From: Henckelia pumila
Taxonomy: Eukaryota; Streptophyta; Magnoliopsida; Lamiales; Gesneriaceae
Assembly (NCBI RefSeq): GCF_033568475.1
Contig: NC_133122.1
Location: forward strand, 136,345,402-136,409,401
Direction: 5' to 3'
Length of the DNA: 64,000 nucleotides
The notes beneath the pieces are model-generated. The model had not been told where the DNA came from. It did no database searches and worked only from the letters and a program-made list of their open reading frames with translations. Every line of letters starts with the position of its first letter. Positions within the stretch are counted from its first letter, which is position 1. Positions 59,047 through 64,000 of this stretch are shown in pieces. The position numbers and the translations under genes were made by a program.

Positions 59047-59976
59047 TGTTGGCGAATCTCATGGTCCTTGCGATGGATGATTTTGATTGTATTCTGGGTA
59101 TAGACGTGCTGACTACCTATCGAGCTTCAGTGGACTGCTATCAAAGATTTGTACGCTTTCATCAGGTAGGGAGTGATAGCTAGTTTTTCTACGGTGAGGG
59201 AGCGCAACCCCGGAAGCCTTTGGTATCAGCTTTGAGAGCCTGTCGAGCTTTAGAGTCTGGCGGGAAAGGCTATCTTATCTATGCAGTTGATTTGTCCGCT
59301 GAGAGCATTGAGATAGAGAGTATTCCTGTTGTGGATGAATTCCCAGATGTATTTCAAGATGAGATTCCGGGTTTTCCTCCTGTTAGGGAAGTCGAGTTTG
59401 GCATAGAGTTGATGCCGGGTACTTCGCCTATTTTTCGAGCACCGTATCGTCTGGCTCCGTCAGAGATGCGTGAGTTTAAGAATTAGTTACATGATATTTT
59501 GGACAAGGGGTACATCCGTCCTAGTGTATCTCCTTGGGGAGCTCCTGTTCTTTTTGTGAAGAAGAAGGATGGGTCTATGCGGTTGTGCATTGACTATCGG
59601 CAGCTGAATCGAGTTACTGTGAAGAACAAGTAACCATTGCCTCGCATTGATGACTTGTTTGATCAGCTGCAGGGCACTTCAGTTTACTCCAAGATTGACT
59701 TGAGATCTGGATATCATCAGATGAGAGTCCGAGATCATGACATAGCCAAGACTGCATTTCGTACTCTCTATGGGCATTATGAGTTTCTAGTGATGCCATT
59801 TGATTTGACTAATGCGCCTACTATATTTATGGATCTAATGAACCATGTCTTCAGGGAGTATTTAGACAAGTTTGTCGTGGTTTTCATTGACTACATCTTG
59901 GTGTATTCGCGTAATGCAGAAGAACATGTTTCTCACTTGCGAGTGGTACTGCAGACTCTTCGGGATGAGCAGTTGT
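59047..59976 (+). pseudogene. Chromovirus F protease end and RT start (broken, truncated)
   Basis: Continues F pol: LLANLMVLAMDDFDCILG, the pre-RT linker (VVDEFPDVFQDEIPGFPP), then RT ([54 protein letters not shown]). The catalytic YVDD/FIDD motif reads FIDY, so a required aspartate is lost. In-frame stops at about 59181, 59484 and 59631. The frame ends after LRDEQL, where unrelated Copia LTR sequence follows. Confidence 0.9.
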
Positions 59977-60464
59977 GTGTAATTTCTGTACTGCAATAAC
60001 TTATTTATAATGTGGGCTGCTAACAGTTTAGGGCCCATTAGTCATAAGTTCAAGCTTGACAAGCAAAGCCCGCATGTTCAGAAATTAATATAAAATTCAT
60101 CGTGACTCAGATTGATAAACCAATTTCACCAATGTGTACAGAAACCATTTCTGCATCTTTTAAAGTCAAGATAAATTTTCTGAATCCGAATTCAGTGATT
60201 TCCAAAAATGTCCATCTCTATGTAATTTTAGGAAATCTTACTCCCTCTACTCTTAAATAAGAAGTCCCACTTCTTTATTCATTAAATTTAACTCTTTAAA
60301 TTTAATTATCTCAATGGGGATTAAAAATCCATTACTTGTGTGACCCTCAATGGTTCAGAGATACAGCTAGCCGTGGGCTCACAACTCCTTGTGACTCGGA
60401 ACAACAATTTCTGACTTACCCAACGAATCATGGTAAGAGCGCCTAGCAACATCGCCCCATGATT
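59977..60464 (-). repeat. Fragment of a D-family Copia LTR
   Basis: Matches 47648-48137 of the D LTR with few differences, in the same orientation. It lacks both LTR ends. The left junction falls in a GTTGT word shared with F (59972-59976). The right junction is the start of the G LTR, so the rest may continue beyond G. Confidence 0.88.
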
Positions 60465-61499
60465 TGTAGAGACCCTGCATGGAATCACCTACTAACTGGC
60501 AACTAATAGCATGCATTAAACTTAATACAGCAAAAAACTTAACAGAGTAAAAACGTGCGGAAACATAATCCATAATTTACATATCAGCTTAGTAATATAA
60601 TCCAGGCTTAAATCTGTAGTGATACAACGATATCGAAATTCTTAAAAGTAAACATTATACAGCTAATAAATCGTGCTGTATAAAAACTTTCAAAGCTCCT
60701 GCTCCCTAGTCCTGCCTTGAACTACCAGCTCCGTCCATCCTGCGACCTGACCCATGGAATAAGGTGTCCAAGATAACAACTAGGACGTGAGCGCTACGCC
60801 CAGTACATAGACATGAGTAAACATATGTATATAATGCATGCAACATGATGACTGATACAGGGTCATCTGAAAAGTCATGCTCAGAACCGGCGCCATATGA
60901 GTGCTGCCACTGCACGGATCAACCTCTGGGTGCAACCACACTCATCTAGTACACCAGAATAGATAGACATAAATGCCCCCGCCGTCGCGGTACCCTCAGT
61001 GACAGACTATCGAGTATAGAGCTGAGCGGCTCTATAGTCAGGTATAACAAGGTATAGGCTCAACGTGTATATGCACATGACATATGGATATAGAAAGCGG
61101 TAAATCATATATCATGCCATATAATAATGCCAAATAAATGCAACATATAAACATGTATACTCGCTGGCAATCTCAGTCAATGTGTACGTACCTCTAGGCT
61201 AGTTCAAGTATAATAGATCCTAGGTTCCAAGCCTATATTCAAAAGTTCACCGTATCACTACATAAATTCTATAAGCCTTAACTAAGCTAATAAGTACTCC
61301 CAAAACTTAAATAGATTCCCGGACCATACCTTCGTCCGTAGTTAGCCCTTTGGAGTCGCTAGTCCCGGATGACTATAACCACACCTTGGTTATTCCAGAA
61401 CCTCTATTATAACCGATAGGGCCCTCAAGTGTATAACTCACATTATATAACTGAAGAAAGAAACGCGGGAATTCGTATTTCAAAACTGAAGCAAATGAG

Positions 61500-61513
61500 C
61501 CCTATTTATAGCC
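61500..61513 (-). promoter_or_regulatory. TATA box of the G LTR
   Basis: The minus strand reads GGCTATAAATAGGG, a good plant TATA box, about 15 bp downstream of the palindrome array. Confidence 0.7.
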
Positions 61514-61527
61514 AAAATCTCGGCAAC

Positions 61528-61804
61528 GATCGGAACCACCGATCTCGGGATCGGAGCTTCCGATTCCAGCTCATTCTGTGCATGTCCAACACGTCGGGAT
61601 CGGAACCACCGTTCCGGGATCGGAACTTCCGATCGAACCCCCGATCAACACTTGTCAAAACTCACGGCTGAGTCATCGAGCATTGCTGGCTGGCTGAGAT
61701 CGGAACCTCCGTTCCTGATCGGAACCTCCGATCCCCGTGCATCCGATCTGCTTCCGAAGTGGTCAGGATCTGAGCTTCCGAACTGGGATCGGAGCTTCCG
61801 ATCT
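61528..61804 (-). promoter_or_regulatory. Paired GATCGGA-N3-TCCGATC palindromes in the G promoter
   Basis: Eight copies of a 17-bp word with two-fold symmetry start at 61528, 61549, 61598, 61619, 61698, 61717, 61767 and 61787. They form four pairs with internal steps of 21, 21, 19 and 20 bp, near two helix turns. Pair to pair steps are 70, 100 and 69. Best copies are gatcggaacctccgatc (61717) and gatcggaaccaccgatc (61528). Dimeric protein binding is an inference. Confidence 0.7.
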
Positions 61805-61928
61805 GGCCCAAAGTCAAAAGCCCAAATTCCTCTTCCGAAGTCCAATAACACTCCGAAATAGATCAATTACCAACCCTTAATCATGTTTTAACATATTATT
61901 ATCTTAAACTGGTTTCCGGGTTACTACA

Positions 61929-61943
61929 TTCTCCCCACCTTTA
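61929..61943 (-). other. Polypurine tract of element G
   Basis: The minus strand reads TAAAGGTGGGGAGAA directly before the LTR. Confidence 0.82.
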
Positions 61944-62047
61944 GATATTTCGTCCGCGAAATAACATCTAAAGATAAATCAAGATAACAATATGAAACAA
62001 CAAACCATGTCTTATTACAACAACGGTAATTACATCTTATATGGTAA

Positions 62048-64000
62048 TCAAAAATACAAAGCAAACAACTCAGGATATTCTGCTCGCATACGACTCTCAG
62101 TTTCCCAAGTTGCTTCTTCAACGCCTCGGCGCTGCCACTGTACCATCACAAGTGGTATAGTCTTGTTCCGAAAAATTTTCTCCTTCCTGTCCAGGATACA
62201 GATTGGTCGTTCAACAAAAGACAGATCTGGTTCTAGCTGAATATCAGTAGATTGAATCACATGAGATTCATCAGCTATGTACTGTCGAAGCAACGACACA
62301 TGAAAAACATTGTGTATACTGGAAAGAGATGGCGGTAAAGCCAAACGATAAGCAACATCTCCGATCTTCTCTAGTATTTGGAAAGGCCCAATGTAACGAG
62401 GAGACAACTTGCCTTTCACACCAAATCTCATCACCTTCCTGAAAGGTGATACTCGCAGAAAAACATATTCACCAGGCTCAAACTGAAGTGGCCTGCGGCG
62501 AATATTCGCATAACTGGCTTGTCTATCTTGAGCAACTTTGATCCTATGCTTGATCAAATCTACCTTGTCTACAATCTGCTGCACCAATTCAGGACCCTCG
62601 ACTTGCCGTTCCCCGACTTCATCCCAGAATATCGGAGTACGACACCGTCGACCATACAATGCCTCGAAAGGTGCCATATCAATACTACGATGATAACTGT
62701 TATTGTAGGCAAATTCAATCAAAGGTAACTGATCCTGCCAAGATAAACCAAAATCCATGACAGAAGAACGTAGCATATCCTCCAGCGTACGAATAGTGCG
62801 CTCTGACTGCCCGTCAGTCTCCGGATGATACGCCGTGCTCAAACTCAGAGTGGTACCCAACGCCTGCTGAAAACTACCCCAAAAACGTGAAGTAAATCGC
62901 GGATCTCTATCACTGACAATACTCACTGGAATCCCATGTAATCGCACAATCTCCTGGATATATAAGCGTGCCATGCGATCATAAGAATATTCCCGGTTAT
63001 AAGGAATAAAGTGTGCTGATTTCGTCAAACGGTCAACAACGACCCAAATAGCATCACACTGACGTGACGTCATAGGTAAGTGGGTGACAAAATCCATAGT
63101 TACGTGCTCCCACTTCCATTCGGGAATCTCAAGATTCTGCAGTAATCCACCTGGTCGTCGATGTTCAGCCTTGACCTGTTGACAAACCAAACATCTCGAA
63201 ATAAATTGATACACACTTCGCTTCATCCCCTTCCACCAGAATCTAGTTCGCAAGTCCTTATACATTTTCATACTTCCAGGATGAACTGATAATCGACTCC
63301 TGTGAGCTTGAGATAGAATATCATTCCTGAGCTCCGCAACATTAGGTACAACCACTCTATTGGATAGGCACAATAAACCATCTGCCTGAAAATGAAATCC
63401 AGATGTATTAACTCCATTGGCTAGACGTGCCAATCGCTGAGTCTTAACATCAGATATCTGAGCATCTCTGATCCGGGAATACAATGCTGGCTCAGATAGA
63501 ATAGTATACAAACGAATTCCATTCCTCCCTTTCTTGTGCTTGAGCGTAAAACTCAATGAACAGCACTCTTGAATCATATGAGATATTTCATTAGTCTGAA
63601 GTGCAGACAGTCTCACCTGCCGACTCAAGGCATCAGCAGTAAGATTAGCAGAACCTGGATGATATTTGATTTCACAATCATAATCCTTCAGGAGATCCAT
63701 CCAGCGTCTCTGTCGCATATTCAACTCTGCCTGAGTGAATAAATACTTCAAACTCTTGTGATCCGTAAATATCTCAAATTTCTCGCCATAAAGATAATGT
63801 CTCCAAATCTTGAGCGCAAATACAATGGCGGCTAACTCGAGATCATGCACTGGATAGTTATTCTCATGCGTCTTCAACTGTCGAGAAGCATAGGCAATAA
63901 CATGGCCATGCTGTGTCAAAACACATCCTAACCCCTGACCAGAGGCATCAGTATAGACAACATAACCTCCTGATCCAGAAGGTAGAGCTAGCACAGGTGC
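62048..64000 (-). CDS. Chromovirus G pol: RNase H, integrase, chromodomain (partial, open)
   Basis: Open from the right edge with no stop over 650 residues. The real start lies outside; the window begins APVLALPSG. RNase H comes first ([48 protein letters not shown]). The integrase zinc region (H...[13 protein letters not shown]) and core follow with the catalytic acids in [18 protein letters not shown] and the E of [10 protein letters not shown]. The GPY-type motif is [14 protein letters not shown]. The C-terminal chromodomain is [12 protein letters not shown]...[16 protein letters not shown]. Chromodomains guide chromovirus integration to marked chromatin. It is the only long uninterrupted pol in the window, so G may be young or active. 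The RT, protease and gag needed to judge are off the edge. Confidence 0.94.
   Translation of the reverse strand, partial: APVLALPSGSGGYVVYTDASGQGLGCVLTQHGHVIAYASRQLKTHENNYPVHDLELAAIVFALKIWRHYLYGEKFEIFTDHKSLKYLFTQAELNMRQRRWMDLLKDYDCEIKYHPGSANLTADALSRQVRLSALQTNEISHMIQECCSLSFTLKHKKGRNGIRLYTILSEPALYSRIRDAQISDVKTQRLARLANGVNTSGFHFQADGLLCLSNRVVVPNVAELRNDILSQAHRSRLSVHPGSMKMYKDLRTRFWWKGMKRSVYQFISRCLVCQQVKAEHRRPGGLLQNLEIPEWKWEHVTMDFVTHLPMTSRQCDAIWVVVDRLTKSAHFIPYNREYSYDRMARLYIQEIVRLHGIPVSIVSDRDPRFTSRFWGSFQQALGTTLSLSTAYHPETDGQSERTIRTLEDMLRSSVMDFGLSWQDQLPLIEFAYNNSYHRSIDMAPFEALYGRRCRTPIFWDEVGERQVEGPELVQQIVDKVDLIKHRIKVAQDRQASYANIRRRPLQFEPGEYVFLRVSPFRKVMRFGVKGKLSPRYIGPFQILEKIGDVAYRLALPPSLSSIHNVFHVSLLRQYIADESHVIQSTDIQLEPDLSFVERPICILDRKEKIFRNKTIPLVMVQWQRRGVEEATWETESRMRAEYPELFALYF

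Larger units (their letters stand above)
38685..59976 (+). mobile_element. Chromovirus element F (Tekay/Del-like), interrupted by D and C, 3' truncated
   Basis: Gypsy element inserted in H. The 5' LTR (38685-39698 plus 49037-49334, about 1312 bp once D is removed) starts TGTAGTAGCCC. The primer-binding site is at 49339, gag-protease at 49412-50657 and RT at 59047-59976. Copia D lies in the LTR and Copia C between protease and RT, both with exact 5-bp duplications. F ends inside RT at a join with a Copia LTR fragment, so RNase H, integrase and the 3' LTR are absent. Clade is inferred from the LTR start, gag type and similarity to G. Confidence 0.9.
60465..61928 (-). repeat. 3' LTR of element G
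   Basis: 1464 bp with TG...CA ends. On the minus strand it has eight GATCGGA-type palindromes (61528-61804) just before a TATA box (CTATAAATAGG, about 61502-61512). The transcript would start within the part 60465-61490. Confidence 0.88.
60465..64000 (-). mobile_element. Chromovirus element G (Tekay/Del-like), 3' part
   Basis: Minus-strand Gypsy element: 3' LTR (60465-61928, TGTAGTAACCC...CTACA on the minus strand), a polypurine tract (61929-61943), and a pol frame ending in a chromodomain and running off the right edge. It inserted into the D-family LTR fragment; TGATT (60460-60464) would be the target duplication. LTR ends resemble those of F. Confidence 0.92.

Noticed and set aside
1..64000. 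Defence systems, operons, riboswitches or other bacterial features
   Set aside because: Spliced gene, plant LTR elements and CACTA sequences show a plant nuclear genome; nothing bacterial was seen.

Overview
The window looks like nuclear DNA of a flowering plant, probably a eudicot. It is AT-rich and has one recognisable spliced plant gene, a GT-3-type trihelix transcription factor at 29340-30455. Almost everything else is transposable elements: Copia and Gypsy LTR retrotransposons, a CACTA DNA transposon and several small inverted-repeat elements. I cannot name the species. I see no operons, rRNA, tRNA or CRISPR.

Layout. (1) 1-13085: the right part of a plus-strand Copia element (A), cut at 1441 by a complete minus-strand Copia (B, 1442-9912, target duplication CTTGG). 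A ends in a 3' LTR at 11199-13085. (2) 13086-19211: a minus-strand CACTA (En/Spm) element into which A inserted, with TNP2-type transposase remnants, subterminal repeat arrays, a CACTA terminus at 19211 and a MULE-like MITE inside it. (3) 19212-29339: intergenic DNA with an old LTR remnant, a hAT-like MITE, a hairpin element and a complete 3.0-kb non-autonomous LTR element (L, 22860-25894, duplication AATTC). L lacks protein genes but carries three kinds of tandem repeat. (4) 29340-30455: the trihelix gene. (5) 32598-38684: a decayed Tat-type Gypsy (H) with a second RNase H domain. Its 3' repeats match those inside L. (6) 38685-59976: a Tekay/Del-like chromovirus (F) inserted in H. F was hit twice, by Copia D (39699-49031, duplication GTACT) in its 5' LTR and by SIRE-like Copia C (50658-59041, duplication CATTC) between protease and RT. 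(7) 59977-60464: a fragment of a D-family LTR joined to the truncated F. (8) 60465-64000: the 3' LTR and pol of a minus-strand chromovirus (G) that runs off the window. G has the only long uninterrupted retroelement pol frame here.

How the parts relate. Four exact 5-bp target duplications (B, C, D, L) and one 9-bp duplication (the MITE) support the nesting order: CACTA, then A, then B; and H, then F, then C and D. B's LTRs are nearly identical, yet its body carries two large deletions and several frameshifts, so it was probably copied in trans. L and H share LTR 3' ends, primer-binding region and 59-bp-class repeats, which suggests a non-autonomous/autonomous pair. I found no new protein system. 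The strongest candidates for undescribed biology are non-coding: paired 17-bp palindromes upstream of G's TATA box, a four-copy motif at conserved spacing in the B/D leader, a GC-rich minisatellite in B's leader, and the repeat tiers of L.
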